64,000 nt of DNA from UBA6522 sp965205045. GTDB lineage: Bacteria; Pseudomonadota; Gammaproteobacteria; Steroidobacterales; Rariloculaceae. The DNA lies in NCBI GenBank assembly GCA_965205045.1, contig OZ242031.1:2356001-2420000 (forward strand). The letters are read 5' to 3'. Under the pieces are notes generated by a model. The model saw only the letters and a program-made list of their open reading frames with translations, was not told the origin of the DNA and did not search any database. Shown here one piece after another: positions 35,458-44,610 of this stretch (positions are counted from its first letter, which is position 1; every line of letters starts with the position of its first letter). Both the position numbers and the translations under genes were made by a program.

Positions 35458-36948
35458 ATGCAACCCACCGAAACCGATCCGGCAAAGATCCCGGAGTACG
35501 GCGACGCCGGTTCATTGCGTCCGCAGGACCAGGTGGAGTTGGACGAGTTTCTGTTGAGCTCGGACCGGGCGGAAAGATGGGCGCTCGGCGCGCAGCCCTT
35601 TTTTTCCGGGCGCGTGGACGAGATCAACGCCTTTCGGAACATGCTCCTTCTTATGTCCCGCCCCTCCGCAAAGGACGGGGCGCAAAACTTGGCCTGCCTG
35701 TTCCAGGGCGCGCCGGGCGCCGGAAAAAGCGCCCTTCTGAGCCAACTGGGCTACGACATGGGGCGGTTGCCGGAGGCGGACGGCATTCCCTGGCTCCCCG
35801 TGCGCCTCGCTCCCGCGGCGGCGGGCTCCCCGCACGCGATCGAACGGGCGGCCAATCGCGCGGCCGCGGACCGGTTGGCCCGGTCCGGCGACCGGGCGAT
35901 CCGGCGGGCGGCCGATCAGTCCCGGTCGATCCTGGAGCGCGGCCTGTCCGGCCAGGCCCCTTCCGAAGAGATCCGCGGCGCGGCCGTGGATTTGCTCGGA
36001 CGGGTTGCGCAGCGCCTGGGACAGCCCCCCGGCCCGCAAGCCGCGGCGGATTGGGATCGGCAGGCAATGGGCCTCCTGGGTCAGGCCCGGGGAGAGGCGC
36101 GCCGCGCCCTTCGATCCGTCATTCGGCGCGGATTCGGGGTCTTCGGGGTGACCGTGGGACCCGCGCCAGGCGAGCCGGACGAAGGAATTGCGGATTTGGT
36201 GGACGCGAACCCCGGCTTCTGGCACGGGCATCGCATCGTTCTCTTCATCGACGAGGCGCAGAGTCTGGATCTGACTGATCGCAAGCGTTTGAAGGCCGTC
36301 CTGCAAACCGCCTACCTGGGGGAGGCGGGGGCCTCGATCGGACTGTGTTTCGGGGGTTTGAGCGATGCGCGGGCGGTGTTGGAGGAGTGTGGCATCTCCC
36401 GCTTCAGCAGGGGGCGTGCCCGGCGCCTGGGGGCGCTGCCTGGGACCGACTCCGGAAACGTCCTCCGGCGGGCCTTCGAGCGGTTTGGCGTGCGCAATGG
36501 GGAACCCTGGGTCAGAGCGTTGGCCGAGCGTTCCAGTGGCTGGCCGCAGCATCTGCAGGGCTATCTGCAAGCCGCCCTGAAGGCGCTGCGGGATTCGGGA
36601 ATGGACGCCGCCCAAGCCGATTTCCGCCGAGTGGTGCGTTGGGGGGACGAAGGGCGGCGCGACTATTACAATGACCGTCTGGCTCTATTGGGCGACCGGG
36701 CGGCGCTCGCGCGGCGGGCCGCCGGGGCGATGCGCGGCGCGCCGGAGGCCGGAATGCCCCATGAATCGCTGGCCGAGGCGATGGGCATGGATCCTTATGG
36801 CACGGAATTCACATACCTCATCGCCCGGGCCGTGCATGCCGGGGTACTGGCCGAAGGGAAGGCGCCCGGCCTGTGGCGCGTCCCGATCCCTTCGTTCGCC
36901 GCCCACCTCCTGGACCAGCCGCCGGAACCCGTTCCACGCATCTCATGA
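35458..36948 (+). CDS. Orphan AAA ATPase, family copy 1
   Basis: The 496-residue P-loop ATPase has FFSGRVDEINAFRNML, Walker A FQGAPGAGKSALLSQ (about residue 83), an arginine-rich helical insertion of about 100 residues, Walker B HRIVLFIDEAQSLD, a sensor-like GLCFGGLSDARAVLE, SSGWPQHLQGYLQAALKAL, RRDYYNDRLALLG and a C-terminal winged-helix-like region. The protein at 56612 shares every one of these landmarks. It resembles AAA_16/Orc1-type ATPases but no named family fits. It stands alone after a truncated restriction gene, suggesting a mobile or defence-linked role (inference). Confidence 0.72.
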   Translation: MQPTETDPAKIPEYGDAGSLRPQDQVELDEFLLSSDRAERWALGAQPFFSGRVDEINAFRNMLLLMSRPSAKDGAQNLACLFQGAPGAGKSALLSQLGYDMGRLPEADGIPWLPVRLAPAAAGSPHAIERAANRAAADRLARSGDRAIRRAADQSRSILERGLSGQAPSEEIRGAAVDLLGRVAQRLGQPPGPQAAADWDRQAMGLLGQARGEARRALRSVIRRGFGVFGVTVGPAPGEPDEGIADLVDANPGFWHGHRIVLFIDEAQSLDLTDRKRLKAVLQTAYLGEAGASIGLCFGGLSDARAVLEECGISRFSRGRARRLGALPGTDSGNVLRRAFERFGVRNGEPWVRALAERSSGWPQHLQGYLQAALKALRDSGMDAAQADFRRVVRWGDEGRRDYYNDRLALLGDRAALARRAAGAMRGAPEAGMPHESLAEAMGMDPYGTEFTYLIARAVHAGVLAEGKAPGLWRVPIPSFAAHLLDQPPEPVPRIS

Positions 36949-36967
36949 GAGCGCGGCCGGCTGCTCA

Positions 36968-38815
36968 TCAGCGGTAGCCGCGGGCCTGGAGTTCGAACAG
37001 GCGGGCGTAGAGGCCGTTGAGTTCGAGCAGGCTCTCGTGGCTGCCTTTTTCGACCACTTTGCCCTCGTCCATTACGATGATCTGTTCCGCCCGGCGTACG
37101 GTAGAGAACCGGTGAGAAATCAGGATCGCGATCTTGCCGGCGGTCATTGATTGGAAGTGGTCGAAGATCTCGGCTTCAGATTGTGCGTCCATGGCGGCCG
37201 TGGGCTCGTCAAGCACCAGCACATCGGCGCCGCTACGCATGAATGCACGCGATAGCGCGATGCGCTGCCACTCGCCGCCGGACAGTTCCTGGCCGTCGTT
37301 GAACCAGCGACCGAGCTGGGTGTGGTAGCCGTCCTCCATCCGCTCGATGAACGCGGCGGACTGGCCCCTTGAAGCCGCGTCGATCCAGCGCGGTTCGTCC
37401 CACAGGTGCTGCACGTCGCCGGCGCCGATGTTTTCGCCGACCTTGAGCTGGTAGCGGTTGAAATCCTGGAAGATGATTCCGAATGCCGCTCGCAGTTGCG
37501 CCGGATCCCAGTCTTCGAGTTCCTGCCCCTGGAAGCGGATCGTCCCACTTGCCGGTGAATAGAGCCCCGCCATCAGTTTGATCAGCGTCGTCTTCCCCGA
37601 ACCGTTCATACCCACGATGGCAACACTCTGACCGCTGCGGATATTGAGGTTCACGTTGCGCAGCGCCGGAAATCTCGCGCCGGGATAGGTAAAGCTGACG
37701 TCAGTGAGTTCCAGCCCAGAGTCGGGGTCGGGGCCAGCGACGGCCGAGCCTGCCCGCTGGGTCGACTCCTGCTCCAGGTACTCGTACAGGTTGGACAGGT
37801 ACAGGTTGTCCTCGTACATGCCCCCGATCGCCGTCAGCATGGAACTGACCGATGCCTGCCCCTGCTTGAAGACCAGCAGGTACATGGTCATGTCGCCCAG
37901 CGAGATGGCCCCCTGGACGGTGGTGATCACGATCCAGGCGTAGGTGCCGTAGAAGGCCGCGTTGCCGAATACGCCCAGACCGAAGCCCCAGCTGTCGCGG
38001 CGGATGGCCAGCGAGCGGTCTTCCTTGTAGAGGTCCCGGAAGATGCTCCGGTAGCGGTCCAGCAGTTCCCGGCCCAGGCCGAACAGCTTGACCTCCTTGG
38101 CGTGATCCTCCCGGGCCAGCACCATTTCCAGGTACATGAGCATGCGCCGCTGGGGCGAGCGCCAGCGGAATATCCGGAACTGTTCGCCGGAGAAATTGGC
38201 CTCGGCGATGAAGGACGGCAGGCCGGCGGCCAGCAGAATCAGCACGGCCCACGGCGAGAACTGCGCCAGCAGGCCGCCGTAGCTCAACAGGGAGATGCTG
38301 TGCTGGGCCAGCCCGAAGGTCCGGTTCACCAGGCTCAGCGGACGGCTCGAAGCCTCCTGACGGGCCCGGTTGAGCTTGTCGTAGAACTCCGAATCCTCGA
38401 ACTGCGCGAGCTCCAGCGTCAGCGCCTTTTCCAGGATCAGCACGTTGACCCGCTGGCTGATCAGCACCCGCAGCAACGCCTGGGAGAAACCGATCCCCCG
38501 CTGCACGCCGGTCATCGACGCAACCAGCAGCCCTTCCACCAGCACCCACCACAGCACCTCTCCGTAGGCGACCGCTCCCCCCAGCCGGACCACGTCGATC
38601 TGCGCCACCACCGCATCGACGATCAGCTTGCCCACGTAGGCGATGCCCGCCGGCAACACCCCCGCCGTCACCGTCAGCAACGCCAGCGCGATCGTCAGCC
38701 CCCTGTGCGTCGACCAGACCAGCTGCACCGCACGGCGGCTGTAGCGGAAAACCCCCAGGTAACTCCGCAGCGCAATGGCAGGCTTGTCAGAAGATGTCGT
38801 GGAATGTCCGAGCAT
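36968..38815 (-). CDS. ABC exporter, fused permease and ATPase
   Basis: The 615-residue half-transporter has about six transmembrane segments in its first 330 residues and a C-terminal ATPase with Walker A VGMNGSGKTTLIK, Q-loop FQDFNRYQ, signature LSGGEWQRIALSRAF, Walker B VLVLDEPTAAMDA and ILISHRFSTVRRA. The FEDSEFYDKLNRARQEASSR segment is typical of exporters of the lipid/peptide/bacteriocin type. It should work as a homodimer. It has no co-directional neighbours and its cargo is unknown. Confidence 0.87.
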   Translation of the reverse strand: MLGHSTTSSDKPAIALRSYLGVFRYSRRAVQLVWSTHRGLTIALALLTVTAGVLPAGIAYVGKLIVDAVVAQIDVVRLGGAVAYGEVLWWVLVEGLLVASMTGVQRGIGFSQALLRVLISQRVNVLILEKALTLELAQFEDSEFYDKLNRARQEASSRPLSLVNRTFGLAQHSISLLSYGGLLAQFSPWAVLILLAAGLPSFIAEANFSGEQFRIFRWRSPQRRMLMYLEMVLAREDHAKEVKLFGLGRELLDRYRSIFRDLYKEDRSLAIRRDSWGFGLGVFGNAAFYGTYAWIVITTVQGAISLGDMTMYLLVFKQGQASVSSMLTAIGGMYEDNLYLSNLYEYLEQESTQRAGSAVAGPDPDSGLELTDVSFTYPGARFPALRNVNLNIRSGQSVAIVGMNGSGKTTLIKLMAGLYSPASGTIRFQGQELEDWDPAQLRAAFGIIFQDFNRYQLKVGENIGAGDVQHLWDEPRWIDAASRGQSAAFIERMEDGYHTQLGRWFNDGQELSGGEWQRIALSRAFMRSGADVLVLDEPTAAMDAQSEAEIFDHFQSMTAGKIAILISHRFSTVRRAEQIIVMDEGKVVEKGSHESLLELNGLYARLFELQARGYR

Positions 38816-38915
38816 TGAAGATAGGTCGACCGTGAATCGAGAATTTCAGGCAAGACTCGTGACTCGCCTCGCAAGTGTCAAGCGCGGCCCAAGCCATTGA
38901 CTCGAAGCCACCAGT

Positions 38916-39060
38916 GAGAGGGTGTGGGCGTACAGCCGTTGGCAGCGTCGTGGGTTCGGAGCGGGGCCACGGATGGCCAGGAGCACCGAACCCCGATCCG
39001 AGCCCGCCAGGGATGGCGGGCTCGGTTAAGCTGCCAACGGCTGTACGCCCACACCCTCTC
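38916..39060. repeat. Nested palindromic element with perfect 31-bp terminal inverted repeats
   Basis: Bases 38916-38946 and 39030-39060 are perfect 31-bp reverse complements (left arm begins GAGAGGGTGTGGGCGTACAG). Inside lie GGGTTCGG (38952-38959) pairing with CCGAACCC (38986-38993), itself enclosing GGCCA/TGGCC, and a 10-bp stem GAGCCCGCCA (39000-39009) with TGGCGGGCTC (39014-39023). The 145-bp unit can fold into a three-branched cruciform. It has no coding capacity, looks like a non-autonomous palindromic element or BIME-like repeat, and lies between two divergent transporters. Confidence 0.85.
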
Positions 39061-39148
39061 CCCACCAAGCGCGACTAATCTCCCCTCATGAGGATGGCAG
39101 GCTCGGTCAAGCCGCCGACGGCTGCACGCCCACACCGTCGCCCCCACC
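39011..39148. repeat. Imperfect 58-bp direct repeat extending the palindromic element
   Basis: The right arm and its flank (39011-39068, starting GGATGGCGGGCTCGGTTAAG) recur with scattered changes at 39092-39148, 81 bp downstream. The second copy lacks a partner for the left arm. Together with the 145-bp palindrome this fills most of the 419-bp gap between the ABC exporter and the SLC13-like permease; nothing else was seen in that gap. Confidence 0.75.
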
Positions 39149-39234
39149 AAAATCGACCTACGATGTGAACCAGGCTGGCGACCAACCCCATACCGTGCTA
39201 TTACGTGTCCTGATTCCCGCGGAGACCTGCATAC

Positions 39235-41049
39235 GTGCCTCCCGTACCAGACGGCCACACCATCTTCGTGCTCGCGTTGACCGCCCTCGCGCTGTACCTG
39301 TTCACGCGGGACCGACTGCCGCTCGAAGCCTCCAGTCTGGCTATTCTCTGCATCCTCATCCTCGGCTTCCAGCTCTTCCCGTACGAGTCTCACGGCGAAG
39401 TGGTTGGAACCGAACACTTTCTTCTTGGATTCGGCCACGAGGCGCTGATCACCATCTGCGCTCTCATGATCATGGGCAAGGGCCTGGAGGTCACCGGCGC
39501 GCTGCAGCCCGTGGCGACGTTCCTCGCCAAGGCCTGGATGGCACGGCCGCTACTGGCCAGCCTGGCCACGCTGGTCGCCAGCGGCGTGCTCAGCGCGTTC
39601 CTCAACAACACGCCCATCGTCGTCATGCTGCTGCCCATGCTCGTCGGCGTCGCCGTGCGCAACAAGTTTTCGCCGTCGGCCATCCTGATGCCCATGGGGC
39701 TCGCTACCCTGGTGGGCGGAATGGCGACGACCATCGGCACTTCCACCAACCTGCTGGTGGTCGCCATCGCGCAGGATCAGGGCCTCGAGCGCTTCAACAT
39801 GTTCGATTTTGCGCTGCCGGCCGTCATTGTCGGTGCTTTCGGGATGGTGTTTCTGTGGTTGGTGGCTCCCAGGCTGCTGCCCGAACGCAAGCCGCCCATG
39901 TCGGACACCGCGCCACGGGTCTTCAACGCGGTTCTGCACATCCAGGCCAACAGCGCCGCCTGCGGGCTGTCGTTCGCTGAATGTCTGGCGCTGACCGACA
40001 ACGAAATGCGCGTGGATCGAATCGAGCGGGGCGAGGACCTGACTGTCACCAGGCTTCCATCGGTGACGATTCGCGAAGGCGACAGGCTGGTGGTGCGCGA
40101 TACGCCGGAAAAGCTGAAGCGCTTCGAAGCCCAGCTACGCGCGACCCTCCACGAGGAAGCAACCGCTCACGAGGTCGGCGAAGAGCCGCAACACTTGGCC
40201 CAGCTCGTCGTCACGCGGGACTCGAAGCTCTACCGCGCCAGCTTGCTGGGCATCCAGTTCGCCCAGCGCACGGGACTGCTGCCGCTGGCGTTGCATCGGG
40301 CGCGGGATCCGGAACTGGAGGAATTCGTCAGCGATATCGGCTCGGTTTCGTTGCGCTCGGGGGATGTGTTGCTCGTGCAGGGCACGGCGGCCCAGTTGGC
40401 GCAGCTGAAGCGAGCCGGGACGGCGCTGGTGCTCGACGGTACCACCGACCTGCCGCGGACCCATCGGGCACCGCGCGCGCTGCTCATCATGGCGCTGGTC
40501 ATCCTCGCCGCCGCCACTGGAGTACTGCCCATCGAGGCCGCCTCGGTTGCGGGCGTGGCCCTCATGCTGGGGAGCCGTTGCCTGCGCTGGGGCGACGCCT
40601 CAGGTGCCCTCTCCCCGACGGTCATCATGATCATCGTGGCCAGCCTCGCCCTGGGGGTGGCGATGATCCAGACAGATGGAGCCCTGTATCTCGCCCAGGT
40701 GCTCGTCCAGTTGGTGGAGGGCCTTCCGACCCCCTTGATTCTCAGTTGCCTGATGCTGGTGATGGCCATCCTGACCAACATCATCTCCAACAACGCCACG
40801 GGGGTCATCGGCGCACCCGTGGCGATCCAGATCGCCAACGAACTGGGGGCATCTCCGGAGCCGTTCGTGCTGGCGGTCATCTTCGGCGCCAACATGAGCT
40901 ACGTGACGCCCTACGGCTACAAGACCAATATCCTGCTGATGTCCGCCGGCGGCTACAAGGCCACCGACTTCGTCCGCGCCGGCCTCCCCCTGATGTTCCT
41001 GATGTGGGCCGGTTATTCCATCGTGCTGCCCTTGCTCTACGATTTGTGA
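39235..41049 (+). CDS. SLC13-like permease with TrkA-C domains
   Basis: The 604-residue protein is an anion or dicarboxylate/sulfate-type permease of the SLC13/DASS arrangement: five to six helices (HEALITICALMIMGKGLEVT, SAFLNNTPIVVMLLPMLVG, GMATTIGTSTNLLVVAIA), two central RCK_C/TrkA-C regulatory domains (about residues 220-400), and further helices including AILTNIISNNATGVIGAP and SYVTPYGYKTN. The paired N-N-T and S-N-A motifs in the re-entrant loops are typical. It starts at GTG 39235 and its substrate is not defined by sequence. Confidence 0.85.
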   Translation: MPPVPDGHTIFVLALTALALYLFTRDRLPLEASSLAILCILILGFQLFPYESHGEVVGTEHFLLGFGHEALITICALMIMGKGLEVTGALQPVATFLAKAWMARPLLASLATLVASGVLSAFLNNTPIVVMLLPMLVGVAVRNKFSPSAILMPMGLATLVGGMATTIGTSTNLLVVAIAQDQGLERFNMFDFALPAVIVGAFGMVFLWLVAPRLLPERKPPMSDTAPRVFNAVLHIQANSAACGLSFAECLALTDNEMRVDRIERGEDLTVTRLPSVTIREGDRLVVRDTPEKLKRFEAQLRATLHEEATAHEVGEEPQHLAQLVVTRDSKLYRASLLGIQFAQRTGLLPLALHRARDPELEEFVSDIGSVSLRSGDVLLVQGTAAQLAQLKRAGTALVLDGTTDLPRTHRAPRALLIMALVILAAATGVLPIEAASVAGVALMLGSRCLRWGDASGALSPTVIMIIVASLALGVAMIQTDGALYLAQVLVQLVEGLPTPLILSCLMLVMAILTNIISNNATGVIGAPVAIQIANELGASPEPFVLAVIFGANMSYVTPYGYKTNILLMSAGGYKATDFVRAGLPLMFLMWAGYSIVLPLLYDL

Positions 41050-41142
41050 CACAGTGGGTGTTCGACCCTGGCGACGAGGGGTACCATCGCTTCCACGCAG
41101 GCCTGCCATCAAGGTGGTTACCGTCATGTGGAGAGACGTCCA

Positions 41143-41607
41143 ATGAATCCTGAAACTGATGCCTGTCACTACACGGAGTGCGGATTGCCCAACGTGTGGA
41201 TTCAAGGCGCAAACCTGATCGACGACGATGGCGAGGAGATTATCCGCATTCCCAATCCGCGTGGGCTGCATCGTTTGATCGCTCGGAAACTGGTTGAATC
41301 CGAGGGCGGATTGACCGGCGCCGAGTTGCGGTTTCTGCGTTCGGAAATGGGGATGACGCGAGCCCGGCTCGGTGTGCTGCTCCACAAGGAAGGGATCATC
41401 GTTTCGCGCTGGGAGGTCGGCCAGATCAGGATCGACGGGGCAACTGAAGCATTGATCCGCATCTATGCGACGATCAAGTTGGGGCTGGGCCCGATTGACG
41501 ATACGAAGATAGAGGAGATCAGCGCGAGGTGTGCGAGCGCGTCGGACACCAGGGGCCAACTGCGCATCGACGGAACAGTTCGCGGCCCCTGCCGGCTCGT
41601 GGCATGA
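41143..41607 (+). CDS. MqsA/YgiT-like helix-turn-helix regulator, orphan
   Basis: The 154-residue protein begins CHYTECGLPNVWIQGANL, a reduced form of the zinc-finger N-terminus of YgiT/MqsA-type antitoxins, followed by GLTGAELRFLRSEMGMT, a helix-turn-helix region, and ending IVSRWEVGQIRIDG, a signature of this HTH group. Such proteins usually repress their own operon and act as antitoxin for an adjacent RelE-like toxin. No toxin is encoded next to it. The ATG at 41143 begins 93 bp after the permease. Confidence 0.7.
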   Translation: MNPETDACHYTECGLPNVWIQGANLIDDDGEEIIRIPNPRGLHRLIARKLVESEGGLTGAELRFLRSEMGMTRARLGVLLHKEGIIVSRWEVGQIRIDGATEALIRIYATIKLGLGPIDDTKIEEISARCASASDTRGQLRIDGTVRGPCRLVA

Positions 41608-42047
41608 CAGGCTGAACGAACCTGTCAGCACGCCGCCGTTGTCTCCTGTTCCTCTTGCCGTCAACGGCTCGAAAAGTCAGTCCCGGTAGCCCTCAGGGCT
41701 ATTCAAAAGTCGGGGCGTATAGCCTGAGGCCATGGACGGGGAGGGATGAAGTCATGCCGCCCAACAGCCTGGCGCGCCATCCGAACCACGCCGCCGCCCC
41801 GGACCGGCCGGCGACGCCTCCACTCCGGCAACGCGTCCCGGACGGACCCATCGGCCCGCGTCACCGGGCGAACCGCACCGCGACTTTCGAACAGGCCCGC
41901 TCGCACGGCCGGGGCAGTCAGTCTTGAATTCGCAGGCGGATTCTGTTCAAATTCCTTCCACGCCGCATTGATTGCCGGTGTCTCGAGGGGCAGGTCATGA
42001 CATCAAACGTTCGTTTCGTTGCAGGGGTTGACAGGCGCGGTATAATT
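41608..42047. other. Intergenic region before the surface-protein operon
   Basis: No convincing gene is present. Both strands contain arginine-rich frames of random character. A weak similarity is seen between about 41830-41910 and 45330-45400, on either side of the surface-protein operon (shared GGACCCATCG and CGCGACTTT stretches), too diverged to call a repeat. The operon promoter is at the right edge. Confidence 0.35.
42041..42046 (+). promoter_or_regulatory. -10 box directly before the heptamer repeat
   Basis: A perfect TATAAT lies two bases before the tandem repeat. A TTGCAG at 42019-42024 gives a weak -35 at 16-bp spacing; the TTGACA at 42028 is only 7 bp away and cannot serve. Transcription would start inside the repeat array, so its length would set the 5' leader. 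Confidence 0.45.
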
Positions 42048-42128
42048 GACGCCGGACGCCGGACGCCGGACGCCGGACGCCGGACGCCGGACGCCGGACG
42101 CCGGACGCCGGACGCCGGACGCCGGACG
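42048..42128. repeat. Heptanucleotide tandem repeat (GACGCCG, about 11.5 units)
   Basis: Eighty-one bases are an uninterrupted run of the 7-bp unit GACGCCG. The unit length is not a multiple of three. Depending on the start codon used, the array is either the 5' leader of the surface-protein gene or encodes repeated TPDAGRR; a TTG at 42046 is in frame with the gene. Changes in copy number could alter leader structure or shift this upstream frame, the hallmark of phase-variable surface genes. Confidence 0.93.
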
Positions 42129-42129
42129 C

Positions 42130-44610
42130 ATGAGGTGCGCGCGGCGGGAGGCCGGCCCGCCTGAACCGGCCGCCGCCCCTCGAGGGCGGGCGCGCAAGCT
42201 CCCCTCCCCTTCATCCGGACTGACCGGCGGCCGCTTGGCCGCTCCGGCGGGCCCGCGCCGGGCCGCGTCCCCATGGCGCCGCCCCGCCCGCCTCCCCGCC
42301 CTCGCGCTGGTGCTCGGCGCGCTCGGCCTGTTCGCGGCCGCGCCCGCCCAGGCGCAGTCCCAGATCTGGTCGGCGACGCTGACAGTCGGTAAGGACGGCC
42401 AGTATTTCGGGTGCGATGCTACTATAGTCAGCTGCCCCTCGGCGCTCACGGAGGATGCTCTCAAGGGCAACAACGGCGCGGACTATACCGTCAAGAGCCT
42501 GTATTACAACAATGGTCGGGTATCGATGCAAATCAGGGGGGTTCAAGGGCCACGACCTTGCCCGACTTGCCCCCCCCCGTCTCCCCCGTTGGCAGCGTCG
42601 AATTTTCACGGGATGGTGTTGCATCTCGGCACTACGCGGCTACCCGTTGGTACATTCAACGCCCGCAACTGGCACAACTGGTATGTCGACGACCCGCAAT
42701 GGACCGAGAACCAGCAGGTCGCGGTGAAGCTGGAGATTCCGGTGAAGTCGCCGTGGAATTGGCCGGACGGGACCCGGCATCATGACAAGAACCAGATCTG
42801 GTCCACCACGATGGCGGCGAAGAACCTCGAGCCGACCTCCTTCCGGGCGCGCGTCCAGTCCGGCTGCCGGACCGGTGTGTCGGGGGGCACTTGCCCCGTC
42901 GCGATGGGCGCCAACAGGTTCACTTACGCGGGCAATACCTACACCATCAGCGATTTCTATCACCACAACGGCACTCTGTTCGCGGGCTTGAGCTCGGGCA
43001 GCGCCGCCGCGATCACCGCCGCAAGGTCGCTGATGCTGATCGTCAAGTATCCCGCTGGCGCCGAAAGGCGGTTCCCCCTGAGGAATCTGACCGCCAGCGG
43101 TGCTTCGGCCACCGCCTCCTGGCCCGTCGACGACATGCTCTGGGGCTCCTACGGCCATCCACACCCCACCGCCCCAGACCGGAATCCCGCCGTGTGGGCG
43201 AGCAACTTCGCGGTGACTCTGGCCGTGGTCGAGGTGCCGGAGCCTGTGACCGTGACCGTGACGAGTCCGGCGGCGCGCACGCACACGGTGACCGTGTCGG
43301 TGCCCACGGCGGTCACCCGGCAGACCACCATATCCCTGTCCACGTACGGCAGGGTCGGCAGCCGTGTGCTGACGCACGTGAGGGATCCCGACCTGGTAAG
43401 CCATTGCGATCCGATGGATGCCTGGGACCCGGTCTTCCTGCGCGAGGATCGCAAGTATCCGATGGCCTACATCCAGGCGGGGCAGCGGAGCACCACGTTC
43501 AACCTGTGCCTCCTGGAAGTCCCGAAGGACGTGGAGAACCAGATAATGACAAACCAGGTCACCGTGTACCTGCCGCGGGGGAGGTCGTCGGTGACGTACG
43601 ACATCAACGTCGGCAGCGCCTACGGCGGCGGGTCCGGGGCCGCGGAGTTCATGGGCGGCGAGGGGCCGGGCTCCGGCGGGGAGCAGCAACGCGACCTGCT
43701 GACGGCGGTCTTCGAGGACGTGCCGGAGGAGCATGACGGCACGGAGTTCGCGTTCCTGGTGCGTCTGAGCGAGACGGTGGGGAGTTTCAGCCGGTCGCCG
43801 CGCGCGTGGTCGTTCGCGGTGACGCGGGGCCGGGTGACGGGCGTTGAGCAGGTCGGCGCCGGGCTGTGGCGGGTCACGGTGCGGCCGGCGTCGCCGAGCG
43901 ACGTGACGGTGACGCTCGCGGGCGGGCGGGACTGCGACGACGAGCCGTCGGGCGCGGTGTGCACGCCGGACGGGCGGGCGCTGTCGAACACGTCGAGTGC
44001 GAGGGTCGCGGCGGCGGGGACGCCCGAAGAGCGGACCCCGCCGGGTTCCGGCGATGAGGAGCAGCGCGGCCCGCCGACGGCATCGGACGGGGAGGCGCCC
44101 GGGGAGCATGGCGGCGGCGTCCCGCCGGGCCATGGCGGGGCGTCGGCGGCGGTCCCGGGCGTCCCGGGCCCGGCCGCGGAACCGGGCCGGGAAAACCGCC
44201 GCGCCCATCCGCCGGTGATCGGCCGGCGCGCGCGCGCCATCGGTTCGCCGTACTGTTTCGTGCCCGGGGCCGCCGAACTGGGCGCGCTCGGCGAGAGCGC
44301 GCGCCTGGCCTACCGGCTCGACAGCGCGCGGGACTTCGACCTGTGCCTGTGGGCGCCGGACCCGAACTGGAGGGACGCCCCGGCCTACGCCTCCTGCCGC
44401 GGCGCGGGCGGCGCGCTGCCCGAATACGCGAGCCTGGTCCGGGGCGCCGGCCGGGAGGAGATTTCCGTGGAACGCGCGCCCGGGCTGATGGCGTGCGTCG
44501 TTCCCGCCGAAGCGGCCGCCGGAGGCGGCGCCTGGCGACTGCGCATCGCGCCCGACAACCCCGACAACACCGACAACCCCGACAACACCGGGACGGAGGA
44601 CACCGAATGA
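42130..44610 (+). CDS. Secreted multidomain surface protein with four-cysteine C-terminal domain
   Basis: The product (826 residues from ATG 42130, or from TTG 42235 with a normal-length signal peptide ending AAAPAQAQSQ) has two copies of an IWSATLTVG-type domain (about residues 77-215 and 221-366), a beta-rich unit, an Ig/cadherin-like module (LTAVFEDVPEEHDGTEFAFL, GRDCDDEPSGAVCTPDGRAL, about 523-640), a disordered Pro/Gly linker, and a terminal domain (about 708-800) with YCFVPGA and FDLCLWAPDPNW. That last domain recurs in the next gene. The first two module types are known from large adhesin-like proteins. The stop overlaps the next start. Confidence 0.75.
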   Translation: MRCARREAGPPEPAAAPRGRARKLPSPSSGLTGGRLAAPAGPRRAASPWRRPARLPALALVLGALGLFAAAPAQAQSQIWSATLTVGKDGQYFGCDATIVSCPSALTEDALKGNNGADYTVKSLYYNNGRVSMQIRGVQGPRPCPTCPPPSPPLAASNFHGMVLHLGTTRLPVGTFNARNWHNWYVDDPQWTENQQVAVKLEIPVKSPWNWPDGTRHHDKNQIWSTTMAAKNLEPTSFRARVQSGCRTGVSGGTCPVAMGANRFTYAGNTYTISDFYHHNGTLFAGLSSGSAAAITAARSLMLIVKYPAGAERRFPLRNLTASGASATASWPVDDMLWGSYGHPHPTAPDRNPAVWASNFAVTLAVVEVPEPVTVTVTSPAARTHTVTVSVPTAVTRQTTISLSTYGRVGSRVLTHVRDPDLVSHCDPMDAWDPVFLREDRKYPMAYIQAGQRSTTFNLCLLEVPKDVENQIMTNQVTVYLPRGRSSVTYDINVGSAYGGGSGAAEFMGGEGPGSGGEQQRDLLTAVFEDVPEEHDGTEFAFLVRLSETVGSFSRSPRAWSFAVTRGRVTGVEQVGAGLWRVTVRPASPSDVTVTLAGGRDCDDEPSGAVCTPDGRALSNTSSARVAAAGTPEERTPPGSGDEEQRGPPTASDGEAPGEHGGGVPPGHGGASAAVPGVPGPAAEPGRENRRAHPPVIGRRARAIGSPYCFVPGAAELGALGESARLAYRLDSARDFDLCLWAPDPNWRDAPAYASCRGAGGALPEYASLVRGAGREEISVERAPGLMACVVPAEAAAGGGAWRLRIAPDNPDNTDNPDNTGTEDTE

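Noticed and set aside
41655..41927. 90-codon plus-strand frame upstream of the surface operon
   Set aside because: Arginine/proline-rich sequence with no ribosome-binding site or family character; an equally long frame exists on the other strand.
42048..42128. CRISPR-like repeat array
   Set aside because: The unit is a 7-bp uninterrupted tandem repeat with no spacers and no cas genes.
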